Source: Cricetomys ansorgei (taxonomy: Eukaryota > Chordata > Mammalia > Rodentia > Nesomyidae). From it: a stretch of DNA of 64,000 bases. The stretch's first letter is position 1. Each line of letters starts with the position of its first letter. The notes under the pieces were generated by a model. It ran no database searches. It was not told where the DNA came from and saw nothing but the letters and a program-made list of their open reading frames with translations. Location of the stretch: contig JAMJFZ010001815.1 of assembly GCA_026225945.1 (NCBI GenBank), positions 16,928,501 to 16,992,500 on the forward strand. Reading direction: 5' to 3'. This document shows positions 47,455 through 58,584 of the stretch, in pieces. Both the position numbers and the translations under genes were made by a program.

Positions 47455-48868
47455 AAAACACATCAAAGAAATCAAGGAAATTATAAATAGGAAAGTGTCC
47501 CATGTTCATGGGTAGGAAGACAATGTTTTAAAAATGCTCAGCTACTTTCAGTTTGGTTGACGGATTGAGAACTATGGTATTCAATATTTCATAATACTAG
47601 TTTATAACTATTAAGACAGATGGTAGCAAGCATGTTCAACCTGTGCCCTGAAGGTCACAGTCATTACAGTTTAGCTATGAAAGTGGCCAACACATTTGTA
47701 AATGGTAACCTCACACTATGAAGTTTGGACACCCCTGGAAATTTGTAGGAAGGCCAAAGAACAAACATAAGCAACACAATACTGAGAAATAGGCAGAGAA
47801 CAGACACGGACAGTAAGGGTTTACTATAAAACTGTTCTCTAGACAACCTGCATGGTATTTCTGAAAGAATAAAGAGATCAAGGGAACAGAATAGAGATCT
47901 GAGAAAATATGCTCACACAAATACAAGGGCAAACAAAATAATCCAAGGGAAATGGATCTATTCAGCAAATGCTGACAACTGGGCATTCATATGCAATAGC
48001 AACAGATCTAGATAGAATCACTCTGGATCATATACTTCCATATCAAAGGAAAAGTACTTCAATAATCTATAACATAAATAACATCCGTTTGACAATAGAT
48101 TTATAGATAGATAAAGCAGCAAAAATCCACCAAAGAGGCAAATGGTGGATGAAACTATTAAAATCAGGCTCTAACACGTGCCAGGAATTCCTAAAAAAAA
48201 AAAAAAAAAAATGAAAATGCTGACTGTAAAGCAAAAATAAGTTACTTGGAAATATATGACTGATTTAACAGCTTGAATATGAAATATGCTAGGAAATCTT
48301 AAACCTTAACATTGATAAAACATCTAATTATAAACTGAGAAAATAATCTCAGGCATTTCACCCTAGAAAGTAGCAAATTATCAATGAATATGTGAAAGGA
48401 TGCACAGTCTCATGGGGGACTAGAGACATGCCTTGAAAACAATCTCAGATATTTCTAAACACCTGTTAGAGTGGCTAACATTCACCAACCAAATGCAAGC
48501 ATGTCACACCACAGGAACTCTCACCTACTTATGATTGGAATGTAAACAGGAACCACTACTTGGGTAGAAGACTCCACAGTTTCTTAAAGACCTTACACTA
48601 CTTTTAATATACACCCTGACAGTAACTCTCTCAGGTATTTTTCAGTTAAATCTAGAACTCACATTCTGTACACATACTTTCAGAACAGAATTATTAATAA
48701 TTTGTTAAATTTTGGATGCAATTTAGATGCCTTTTCTATCTATCTTTTCTATGCCCAGTGCCAAACACATTCATCGGAATATTATTCAGTGACAAAAAAT
48801 ATTATCAGGCTGACAAAACACCAAGATATTTTAAATGCATATTTTAATATCTGAGCCAGAAAAAAAAC
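47455..48868 (+). mobile_element. Ancestral mammalian L1 ORF2 remnant, sense
   Basis: Early text at 47455-47560 (ATAGGAAAGTGTCCCATGTT, CATGGGTAGGAAGACAATG), then, after a foreign piece, GGGAACAGAATAGAGATCTG, TGCAATTTAGATGCCTTTTC and GGAATATTATTCAGTGACAA, the last being the ORF2 C-terminal landmark. An A18 tract lies at 48194-48211. The element continues into its 3' UTR at 49036 beyond a B1 insertion. Confidence 0.78.
47625..47745. repeat. Possible hAT-type DNA transposon remnant
   Basis: Between GTTCAACCTGTGCCC (left) and TTTGGACACCCCTGG (right), with GCTATGAAAGTGGCCAACAC inside. The ends fit a short non-autonomous hAT element with diverged terminal inverted repeats CAGGGGTGTCC. It interrupts the L1 remnant. 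Confidence 0.4.
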
Positions 48869-48871
48869 TGA

Positions 48872-49035
48872 GCCAAGTAATGGTGCTCATGCCTTTAATC
48901 CCAGCACTCAGGAGGCAAAGACAGCCTGATCTCTGTGATTTTGAGACCAGTCTTGTCTACAGAGTGAGTTTCAGAATAGCCAGAGTTATAACAGGGAAAT
49001 CTTATCTAAAAAAGAATAATCAAAAAAAAAAAAGA
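48872..49035 (+). repeat. B1 SINE, sense
   Basis: AATGGTGCTCATGCCTTTAA, TCCCAGCACTCAGGAGGCAA, TTTTGAGACCAGTCTTGTCT, ACAGAGTGAGTTTCAGAATA, AGCCAGAGTTAT, then an A-rich tail. The RNA polymerase III B box region is partly preserved. Inserted in the ancestral L1. Confidence 0.95.
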
Positions 49036-49505
49036 AAAGGAAGAAGATAAAAGTCTGAAATGTTTGTAATCTATTTGAGTCTAATTATGTGATACTGTAG
49101 AAAGTGTGGGGATAGACTTGGAGGAAGAACAAGCATAATTGGTATAAGTCTGTAGATGTGTATAGGGGGCATGAGAGACAGATGAATGAATTAGGGCCTG
49201 GCATTTTCAAGGACAGCAAAAACATCCTTGTGATACTGTAAGAATGGATTCATGATACCATGCTTTTATCAAAGTTCCAAGTAGCTCAACACAGAGCCAT
49301 TACCAATATAAACAATTTGGATGTTAGATAACAGTACTTCAATGTCAGGTAATCAGTTATATAGAATATATCCTCCTCAAACAAGTTTTTATAAGTGGGG
49401 AACTGTGGGTCTGGGAAAATACACAGGACATTGCTGAATTTTCCCCTCAATTTTTCTGTAAACCAGAATGCCTTCCTGAAAATAAAGTTCACTGACTGAA
49501 AAAGT
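49036..49505 (+). mobile_element. Ancestral mammalian L1 3' UTR, sense
   Basis: TTGTGATACTGTAAGAATGG, ATTCATGATACCATGC, TACTTCAATGTCAGGTAATC, CCCCTCAATTTTTCTGTAAA and CTGAAAATAAAGTTCACTGA match the L1MA/MB-type 3' UTR. AATAAA (49480s) is the poly-A signal. Confidence 0.85.
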
Positions 49506-49574
49506 AAAAATGTTGGTTGGATCAAAGTCCATGAATGAAATTTGGAATTGTAGTATAAAGAAAACACAACCCAA

Positions 49575-49941
49575 GGATGCAAATTAAGACAAAGATAGCA
49601 GATGCTGGGAGGCAGGGAGTGTCCAGGAGGTAGTCAAAATGTAGCATCAATGTCATTGACGAATATAAACTAGTAGTTCAGTTACTGTGGAAAAATAACA
49701 GGGAGTCTCCTCAAGATGGAGAGTAGTGCTATACAGTAGACTTTTGTACATGATATAGCTGATGCACTCACAAACTCACTCAGTTACCTGAGCAATACCT
49801 GTGCAAGATCAACCCAATTAAAATTCTGGCACAGAGCTGGGAGGAGGTCATGATGCTAGGCTCCTGGGAGTTGGAGAGGAAATCATTTCTCTATGGGGGT
49901 GTGGCCCCTGGTAGGGTGACCATACTGCAATGAACGGCCAT

Positions 49942-49983
<42 letters not shown>

Positions 49984-50205
49984 CACTCAGTGTGATGTAA
50001 AAGGAAAGAAGTTTTGCAAGAGTAAGGAGGGGTATATAGGAGGACATAGAGGAAAGAACTGGAAGGGGGAAATTTTGCAATCATATTAAAATCTTGTAAA
50101 TTAAAGGAAGATATGAAGTTGGGAGAAGGATATGTTGGGGGGATTGATAAGGGAGGTGCATGGGTGAGAAGAAAGCTATGATCTAAGTAGAATGTATCCA
50201 TGCAG
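49575..50205 (+). mobile_element. Rodent L1 3' UTR, sense
   Basis: AGCAGATGCTGGGAGGCAGG, CATGATATAGCTGATGCACT, CACAGAGCTGGGAGGAGGTC, AGAGGAAATCATTTCTCTAT, GGGGTGTGGCCCCTGGTAGG, and GATATGAAGTTGGGAGAAGG. It contains a CA array at 49943-49980. The 117- and 65-codon minus frames are by-products. Confidence 0.9.
49943..49980. repeat. (CA)n microsatellite, about 19 units
   Basis: An uninterrupted CA array within an L1 3' UTR. Confidence 0.98.
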
Positions 50206-50359
50206 AAAAAGAACGAGAAACAAAACTAGCATGGGATTCAGTAATACATTATTGCACAATTAGCCACAGAAATTTTTATCTGTATGTCAAAGAAACCTGT
50301 ACAAGGTAGACGTAGATTCATGTGAGATGTAGCTGTAGATTCGGGTTCAGAAACATTTA

Positions 50360-51140
50360 TTCTTTTATCTAATTAAATCACCAGCTCTTGCCCGGAGCTC
50401 TAGAGCCCTAGAGCATTTTGGCCTCTATGCAATCTATTCTCAATGCTTGAACTGGAAGGCTTCATTCAACCTTTCTACAATCTAGAATATTTAAACTGCA
50501 AGCCCAGCCCTAGAAGGCTTCAGCTTCAGTCTGAGACCTACTGCTGTCTGCTCCTTCTGAACTCTGACTCTACTGATTCAGGCTCAAACTGTTTTTCAAA
50601 CTGCCTATCTCTAACTGACCTTCAGAGCTGGCTTACAGTTTCTCATTCAACTCTTCTGACTCTGGCAAACTCTGGTTGCCTCAGACTGGACTGTTCTGCT
50701 CAACTTCAAACTGACTCACCCTTCCGGTCTGATATTGACTTTTGCTGAACTCTGATGTGTCTCAGTGTCTCTCCCTGAGCTCTCACTGCTCTGTTCTGCC
50801 TCTATAACTCACTGCTGCCACTGATTTTTCTGTAACTGACTGACCTGCTGAGGGCCTGCTTTATGTATTGTGAGAGTGGGACATGTCCTTACTCTGACTC
50901 ACTCTGCTAACTCTTCCTCTGATTTGTCATTTTGCCTGTCCTTCACTCTGATGCACCTCAGTCACTTCCTGTGTGACATTAGCTCCTTCTGAGTTCTGCT
51001 TCCTGTCTGTTTCCATACAGTTTCTGTCTTAGGGTTTAAACGTGGACCACCACTGCCTTCTGAAAACTGGGATTAAAGGAGTGTCTACATTCCATTCAGA
51101 CCACACAGACCTCTGAGTGTAGACCCCTGGAATGTAGACC
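50360..51140. repeat. Pyrimidine-rich, CTGACT-motif-rich unit (family unresolved)
   Basis: Plus-strand text is dominated by CTGACT, CTCTGAC, CTGCT and TTCTGA words, with irregular internal repetition. It ends near GGACCACCACTGCCTTCTG and AACTGGGATTAAAGGAGTGT, which resembles an antisense B1 fragment. I have seen comparable sequence in murine interspersed repeats but cannot name the family. A 101-codon Ser/Leu/Thr-rich frame at 50443-50748 follows from this composition and is unlikely to be a gene. Confidence 0.5.
51083..51139. repeat. 11-bp perfect inverted repeat
   Basis: GTCTACATTCC (51083-51093) and GGAATGTAGAC (51129-51139) with 35 bp between. Confidence 0.95.
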
Positions 51141-51184
51141 CTAGCTTTCACACATGGCTATTCCTTTGCGCACTCATGTATATG

Positions 51185-51187
<3 letters not shown>

Positions 51188-51235
<48 letters not shown>
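51188..51235. repeat. (CA)n microsatellite, 24 units
   Basis: An uninterrupted array, likely polymorphic. Confidence 0.98.
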
Positions 51236-51237
<2 letters not shown>

Positions 51238-51239
51238 AT

Positions 51240-52515
51240 AAGCATTTGGCTACTATTCAAAAATGAAAAAGAATAGAATACTGTCATTAGTATATGGGTA
51301 GAGATGGTAGTCATGATGTTAAATTAAATAAGGTAGATTAGGCACAGAAAGTTATTTAGCACATTATTCACATGTGCAACCTGAGAAGATTATATTATCA
51401 AAATCAAGTGCAGAATGACTGACAGAAGACACTAGGAAAAGCTAGGAGGTAAAGGTGTGAGCAGAGATATTGACCAATGTATGTCTCAGTTAGACAGGAT
51501 AAGGATCTCTTGTTCTGTATTGTGGCTGCAGGAATGGGGACACAGTATACTTAGTTGTATTTTTAAGGAGGAAAAAAGGAATTTGGATGTTTTGACCAAA
51601 AATAAGTGATAAATATTTGAGAAGATAAATCTGTTTAATTTGTTATAAAGAGTTCACATGTGTACTCAGAATTTCACATACTCCAACATGATTATCATCA
51701 TTTCTAAATTCTTAGTTTCCTGCTAATCTACTTATTTACATAATCTTAAAGATTCACTGTACATTTAGCGTCTCCATATTAATTATTTTGGTAATTCTGT
51801 GAGGAAGTCTGCTTTAATCACACATGAATTTCAAAAACAGTAACCAATGTAACAAACAAACAAAAACAGAGGAAAAACATCCAGTGAGGAGATTTTAATA
51901 TCCTCTTAGAATTTGGTGATAAGATCAGAGGTAATGAGATCTCTTTTTAAGGAATAAAAAATAGTCAGTCATTGTCGAAGAGCAAGCTCTAAGCATTTTC
52001 AAATTGTTGGACAGTTTGATTTTGAACACATTGGCTTTGGAATGGAACTGACTTTGAAATGAAAGCATAAAATCCCTTCACATACAAGTCTTCAATTGTG
52101 TGCCTGAAAATATTTTGATTTCTTTGTGTAAGTGCTATGGCATATCATTGCCTCTAACTACATGCTTACCACAGTGTTTGAAAATTGAGCTGGAAATTTA
52201 CATAGCATATCACAAGTGTAGCAAAGCAGGAGAATATTAAATGGATATGCAAATTGATTCATGAATATGAATAGTATCCCAAGTTACAGATACTGTCATA
52301 ACATCACAGAACTAAAAATGGAATTTTATTACAAAAGCTGGAGTTCTGTAGAATAAAGTATAGCAAAAATGATTGACTATCCTAATGTGTAGGTTCCTAG
52401 AATCTAGTTTTGAGACACAAACAGTAACCGAACTATGAGAGTTACCACTTCAAATACTTATTTAGAATTAGCAACATTCCTCAATGTTGTCATATTATTT
52501 GTATTTTATAAAGTA
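51240..52515. other. No recognised feature
   Basis: AT-rich; nothing supported. Confidence 0.4.
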
Positions 52516-52519
52516 CTAT

Positions 52520-52612
52520 GATAGAAATGTGTCCTGGGATCTCCAATACTGCAAGGTAAGTAGGGCAGGTGCATCTATTTGCATATGAGTAAATTATAGC
52601 TTACAAGATGTT
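52520..52612 (-). repeat. Partial MIR, antisense
   Basis: ACTGCAAGGTAAGTAGGGCA and GAGTAAATTATAGCTTACAA align with antisense MIR ('ccctgcgaggtaggta...gaggaaactgaggctt'). Confidence 0.55.
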
Positions 52613-52624
52613 ATTTTTCAATTA

Positions 52625-52808
52625 AAAATTTACATTTGCCTGTGTATATGTGAGTATGTACGTATGTAAGTATTGTGTGATGACATACTTACTGGAGTCA
52701 TAAGTCAGCTTATAGGGTCTGTATATCTCTTTTCACAATGTTGGTTCTATGAAAGGAACTCAGATCTTAAGCCTTTGTAGTTAGTGCCTTTATCCACTAA
52801 GTCACCAA
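52625..52808 (-). repeat. B3A-like SINE, antisense
   Basis: TACTTACTGGAGTCATAAGT, GGTTCTATGAAAGGAACTCA, AGCCTTTGTAGTTAGTGCCT and TTATCCACTAAGTCACCAAC are in order with the antisense B2-superfamily SINE seen at 46660-46783. Confidence 0.65.
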
Positions 52809-52814
52809 CCACAT

Positions 52815-53345
52815 CAACACAGAAATTTTTAAAACATTGGACCCTTTGTGAATTCTAGGTTTTTTGACTACCACACAGGATTCTGAATATAACTTGACTT
52901 TCTTACAGTGTCCTAGAGACTAAATTAGTGGCTGCCTTCCTTCTTACACTAGAAAGCTTATGAGGTTATTACTAAGAGGAAAGATAGGTACTAGATACTT
53001 TGGAGACCCCAGATCAGCTCCTTTCTGAAGGGAAAATGCAGGCATCATTGAGGCATCAGCAGTCTCTGAAAATGAGAGAAAGCAGGCTATAATCACACAG
53101 TTGAATGAAGCACATATGGAATGAGGAGTTGAAGTAGTTCCAGTATATTCTATGGAGAACTGATGCCAATCTCAGCTTACCATTGTAAGCAGGTTTAAAT
53201 AATGTGTGCTTATACATAGCTATAAAAAATTTCAGCTATTATGTAAATGTGTGGTGACCTCAACTTCTACCTTCCCTAAGACTTCACAAACCATAAATTT
53301 GCAACCAATAGAGGACCAAATCATTACCTGTTGCTTGAACCCATT
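52815..53345. other. No recognised feature
   Basis: Nothing supported. Confidence 0.4.
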
Positions 53346-53346
53346 C

Positions 53347-53735
53347 TGGAGATTTTGGGGACCCTTGGGGGTGGGGGTGAGCTGATGCAGAAGCAACACA
53401 CAAGCTCCGGAAGCCCAGTAAGCGGCAAAAGTAGACTCATTTATTCCATGAAGAGGGATCCCTTTTAAACCCTTGCCCAGCATCCAATTGGCTCCTGGAT
53501 TGCAGGCTTCTGTTGTGACTCTTTCACATTGGCTTGTGTCTTATCACGTCATCTGTCTCTGGGTCCATTGGCAAGTTTTCAGGTTGGCTTGAACAGGAAG
53601 TCTTAACTGCTCATGCATCAATGGTGGGCTTATCCCCAGGCATGTCCAGGCAAGTCCCAGGCCTACCCTTAGTGGGAGCCCAGACACACATGCGCACATA
53701 CATGCTTTTTAGCGATAGGCCTTGTTCCTGCCACA
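53347..53735 (-). mobile_element. Solo-LTR-like unit (endogenous retrovirus)
   Basis: Read on the minus strand, this 389-bp unit begins TGTGGCAGGAACAAGG and ends with CA. It has TTTAAAAGGG as a TATA-like box (53461-53470 on the plus strand), then AATAAA (complement at 53440-53445), then a CpG-containing R-U5. Internal retroviral genes are absent on both sides, so a solo LTR is likely. Target-site duplications are not obvious. It could act as a minus-strand promoter; activity is unknown. Family not assigned. Confidence 0.6.
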
Positions 53736-53739
53736 ATTA

Positions 53740-56095
53740 CCCAACAAATTTGAGAAACTTTAGTCTGTAATTCTATCCAAATTCAATTAAATATGTGAAA
53801 ATGTTTGCAAGCATGCCACTATCTACCTTCTCAGACTACCTACACTGCTATAACTGTATAAGGATAGAATTCTTCCATGCCCTTTCTCATCACAATCACT
53901 ATACTCTTTCTACTCTTTCTATTGGAAATACTATATCACATGACAACCATCTCTCTTTTTGCTAAAGCTGAGACACAAAATCCCACTATCCATGAAGTAT
54001 CTACCCTATCACAGATACAGAGGTGAACTTTGGATTTTCCTGTGTGTCAATCTTCCTGTCTCTTCCATGGAACAACCACTTCATTCTTCAAAATAAACAC
54101 GCCTGGGCATTATGTTTTTTAAAGGAAATGTATTGAGGGCCTTTCTGGTAAAAGCCACTTTAGTCTTCCCACAATGTACAAGGAAAATGGTTGAATGTTT
54201 GCTTGGCAGTCAGGGATTTTCAGCATGGGTCCTTCCCCAGCTTCTGTGTTTGCAGCCCACTAGACCTTTAGTGGTCTGCCTCCACTGTTCTGAATTTCTT
54301 GCAGCTGCAGAAGCAAAATAGCTTTTTAAAAACTGTGACATATAATTATACACATTCACCATATAGAATATAATGTGCTGAAGTATATATACATTGTGGA
54401 CTCTTTACATCTATATAATTAAAAAATGTATTACCTCCCACAGTTAATCATCATGTGGTTCGATAGCTTTAAAGCTGCTTGTTTCCTGGTCTTTCTTTTT
54501 GCCTCTAATAGGATTGCCCTTTTGTTCCCAGCTCACCAAGAAATGTTGCGCTCATGTTTGAAACTCAGTGCAATTGTCACTTTGTGTGGAAAGCCTTTCA
54601 CTTTTCCCTCCTTTGAACTGGAGCTGTCCTTTGTATATAATTCTATTATTGCACCTTTTAAATGGTATTGCCATTATTTGTTCTTGTGTCTAAACATGCC
54701 TGGTTTCATCTAGATGGTCTCTCTGGAAACAGTAAAAGAGAGAGACACTTGAGTTAATAGCATCTTGGGTAGTTATTTTAATGAGAAGACTTTAAAAATA
54801 AGCATGAAAAAATATTTAATGTCAAGCTGTCTATGTTGTCAGGAGCTGTGCAAAATGGCAGACGGTGTCATTTCTGCATTTAAGCCCATTCTACTGTCTG
54901 AGGGAAAAGGGTCAGACGTAAGAAAATGACTAAACCAGTTCACATCAACAGGGTTTTCTTGAAAAGCAAAACTGCATCATATAGGAATTGAGACCATTTT
55001 AAGACAAGAAAACATTAAAACTTGCATCATTATATGTGTGTTAGTACCAAAATAGTATTTGCTCAACATATATCCCATATATCCCTTCTTTAGAATATTC
55101 ATCAAATGCTTCTTAGTAAGTTTAAATATTTTCTACACAAGTGTGAGAATGATAGAAGTCTATAATTAACCAGAATGCAATACAGACAACAAAGACTAAA
55201 TATTCCAAGTCTCTGCCATAGAACAGAATTTGATAAACTGACTTTTAAACAATTACATTTTTAAGTATTGTTAGATACTAGTTTAGTCCCTCCTATGAAA
55301 CACTGGTGGCATGGTGGTACTCCATATTTATTCCTATATTTTATGTATACTGTGCTTCAATATTAAGATATTTCCCCCTTCCCCAAGGGGTTAGTTTGGC
55401 CACTGCTGAGAAAGCATACCTTAAAATTATTATTTTCAACAATGTTGACTAGACGGAAACAATGAAAACTTTCACTTTCATTACCTTAATTTGTGTTATT
55501 TCAAAATATGACACAGTGAAATGCAGTGCAGCTAAGATTGGTGTGCTGCAGGGCAGCCATCACCCCAGGGGCTTCTTCCCCCCTGGGTTCCCTCTTAGCT
55601 CTTGTAAGGCTTCCCCTGAGAATTAATCCAAGCTGCTTTTCTGAGCAAGTTAGAATTTCCATAACATTGGCCACGATGGTAATCAGACTCTCAGCTCAAC
55701 TTCTAAGGAAGGTCAACTCAGTGTTTGTTTTCTCAGTTTGTGTATTCCAGGCGCACTAGAATATTAATTCATGCCCTGAAACAGGAAACAAGGTATTTTT
55801 CTTAGCTTCTCAGGCAGGGAAATAGGGGTAAAGCAGGGTTGAAATCTGTCCAAATATGAGATAAAGGAAGATATCCATGCCAAAGTTTTATATAATTTAT
55901 ACAAACTCAGAAGGTTTCAATAGTTTCTCACCCAACATAATTCTTATAGGTTTTCAGAGAGCTATAAATGTCTCATCTATTCTCTTTATTGGCAGCCAAA
56001 ATTAATAAAACACCAAATAGATCCACATTTGTTATATAATACAAGGTATCCACTTGATAATAACACATATTAATTGGGAACACTTGTGTGCCTAT
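53740..56095. other. No confidently recognised feature
   Basis: About 2.3 kb. 54420-54960 has mixed composition without obvious repeats and could contain conserved DNA, but there is no proof. The 95-codon frame at 54426-54713 and 77-codon frame at 55526-55759 are unsupported. Confidence 0.35.
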
Positions 56096-56099
56096 GTAC

Positions 56100-57032
56100 C
56101 ACAACAATAACCAGCATGGCCACAATTACCCTACGGAATAACCCTATGGATGTAATAGTCACACCATGCTTTGATGGTAACCAACAGCTCCCAAATCGGA
56201 CTGAAGATCTGTTCAACAAGAAAGAAATCTTTTCTGGTACTAGAAACCTAGCCAATTACCCTGGGATAGGGAAGTCATGGATCATAGGGGAGAACCTACA
56301 ATCACCACGTTAGTAAATCAGCATAATTCTTCCCTAATTACATTTTAAATATTTGTCCTTATACCACAGGTAACTGTAGTTCTCACACGTCCTCAAGGAA
56401 AATTCTCTTTTCAACAGATGGAGGCCATACAGAAAAACACAACCAGTCAAAATGCTTAGTTGTAGAGTTGAATCACAATGAATACATCTACAATATAACA
56501 CCCATACTTAAGGCTCAGGGAATACTGTGGAAGAGGAGGCAGAAAGTCTGTAAGAGCCATTACATCAGGAAGTTCACTGTAAGATTGTGTCTCCTAGTAA
56601 TTTCTAAAACTCCACCCATAAAATGTCATTAACATGACTATATAAACATGAGCTAAATAAGGTTGATACCAATAGACATGTCAAATTGGACAATAAAAAG
56701 CCACTGAGGCTTCAACCCTATCCAGAGAACTATAGGCATCAAGGAATGCTGAGAGTTGAATAGTCTTCTCTAGGGAATACAACATCAATTAGTTTTCTAC
56801 TACCAAATGTTCAGCCTTGAAAACATAGATACAAATAACATTATCCAGACTGAGCAGAGGATATTTACCAACTTGGGAATATATATGTATATACATATAT
56901 TATATAACAACAACTACTGAAAAATAGGACATGAATTTGAAAGAAATCAAGTAGGGATATATGGGAAGTATTGAAGAAAAGAAAAGGAATGGACAGATAA
57001 CATGATTATAATTTCAAAATATAAAGGAATTT
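56100..57032 (+). mobile_element. Rodent L1 3' UTR, sense (long copy)
   Basis: About 930 bp: CCAGCATGGCCACAATTACC, ACACCATGCTTTGATGGTAA, TACTAGAAACCTAGCCAATT, AGATGGAGGCCATACAGAAA, AAGGCTCAGGGAATACTGTG, AATGCTGAGAGTTGAATAG, GACTGAGCAGAGGATATTTA and ATGATTATAATTTC. The order is intact, with no ORF2. Frames at 56070-56313 are UTR by-products. Confidence 0.95.
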
Positions 57033-57715
57033 TTTCAAGACTATCTGCCATACAATAGACAATATTGAAAATGTTAAAATAATAGCCAAAAATGAGTTTA
57101 AGGGTCAGGACTTCTTTAAAGATGCTTCTCCAGATAATGCCAAACACAAGGAGAAATTGTATTGCCAGTTCCCAGTTCCTCTTATTTTAACTTTTTTTTT
57201 TTTGACTATAGTTAAGTTATCCTCATTTTATATTGAGGCTAATGGTGATTATATTTCTGAATCACTTTTTATCTAAAAAAAATCAATGTCAATTTTATTT
57301 CCAGATTATGGGCGTCTACATATAACTGTAGAACTTGAGAAACATGATTGCTCACAGTCTGGGCTGTAGATCTGTTCCTGCTTCTTAGTAACTGTTCTTC
57401 ACATTTTTGTTCAAACTGTTATTCAAATCCTTTTAATTTATTGGATCACCTAGGCAAACTTTGGAACTTTTATAGCAATGGTAGTAGGACCTAAAAAGGA
57501 AAATAACCAATTTCTTTAAATTTTAATGTTACTAACACCTATCTTTGAACATGACTAGAAATGCAAAAACAAAAATAACATAAATATTTGGGAGATTTTT
57601 CTCATGTCTGTGTTTCAAGCTTAATATCCCAAATGAATTTTGATGTGATTTTTATGTTAAATGCATAATTTGCTTCTTGAAAATTATTTATATGGAGTTA
57701 TATTATATGAAGAAA

Positions 57716-58320
57716 TATTGCAGAGTTGAGAAGCCCAATCCCAATGGACTTATCTACACAATACTACTACACCTAAGCCTTAGAGAACAAACCTTGTGGA
57801 GGAGTGGGTAGAAAGATTGTAAGAGCTAGATGATTAGGAAGATTGCCTTGAGATTGTATCTCCTAAGAATGTCAGAAGCTATAGCTATAAAGTCTCAGCA
57901 ACACAACAGCCCAAACATGAGCTGAACAAGAACAACAATAGACACGTCAAAGTGGACATGGAAAAGCCCATGAGGACTGAACGCTCCACAGAGAACTACA
58001 GGCAAGTTAAGGAACACTAAGAGTAGGAGAAATATTCCTCCCTAGGAAAGAGCACACCAATTAATTATCCAATGCCCAATGGCCAGCCCTGACAATATAC
58101 ATACAAGTAACATTATATGTGCTGACCCAGTTATATTTAGGAATATAGATGTATGCACATGTATACATATGTGTGTATTAACAACTAAAGAAGAGGCCAT
58201 GAATTAGAAGGAGAGTAGAGAGAGGCATATAAGAGCATTGAGGAAAGTGAAGGGAAACAATCTTTTAATTATATTATAACTTCAAAATTTTTGTAAGAAG
58301 AAAAACAAAAATAGATAAAT
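57716..58320 (+). mobile_element. Rodent L1 3' UTR, sense (shorter copy)
   Basis: It begins GCAGAGTTGAGAAGCCCAAT, then TTGAGATTGTATCTCCTAAG, AGCCCAAACATGAGCTGAAC, GACACGTCAAAGTGGACATG, AAGAGGCCATGAATTAGAAG and TAATTATATTATAACTTC, and has an A-rich tail. It re-covers consensus already present in the preceding copy, so it is a second insertion or a duplicate. Confidence 0.95.
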
Positions 58321-58330
58321 ACTTAATACT

Positions 58331-58331
<1 letters not shown>

Positions 58332-58411
<80 letters not shown>
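58332..58411. repeat. (TG)n microsatellite, about 40 units
   Basis: The longest dinucleotide array in the window, with one TT interruption. It directly follows the A-rich tail of the L1 copy. Confidence 0.98.
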
Positions 58412-58412
<1 letters not shown>

Positions 58413-58437
58413 AGCTTAACATCAGGCTGAAGGGGGA

Positions 58438-58583
58438 GGCCCCAGAGTTCTTCCTCTTTCAGCTTTCCCAATGCTGTGATTACAGCAGACTTTATAAGTG
58501 GATCTAAGCAGGAGTTACAAACCTGGGACCTTCCTTGTGCTTCAGTGGCAAATATTTATCAAGGAAGTCATCTCCAAGCTCCC
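58438..58583 (-). repeat. B4-type SINE, antisense
   Basis: AGCTTTCCCAATGCTGTGAT, TACAGCAGACTTTATAAGTG, ACAAACCTGGGACCTTCCTT, GTGGCAAATATTTATC and GTCATCTCCAAGCTCCC give an antisense B1-like end plus tRNA-like head. Confidence 0.65.
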
Positions 58584-58584
58584 T

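Noticed and set aside
50443..50748. 101-codon Ser/Leu/Thr-rich plus-strand frame
   Set aside because: Produced by the CTGACT-rich repetition; no conserved motif.
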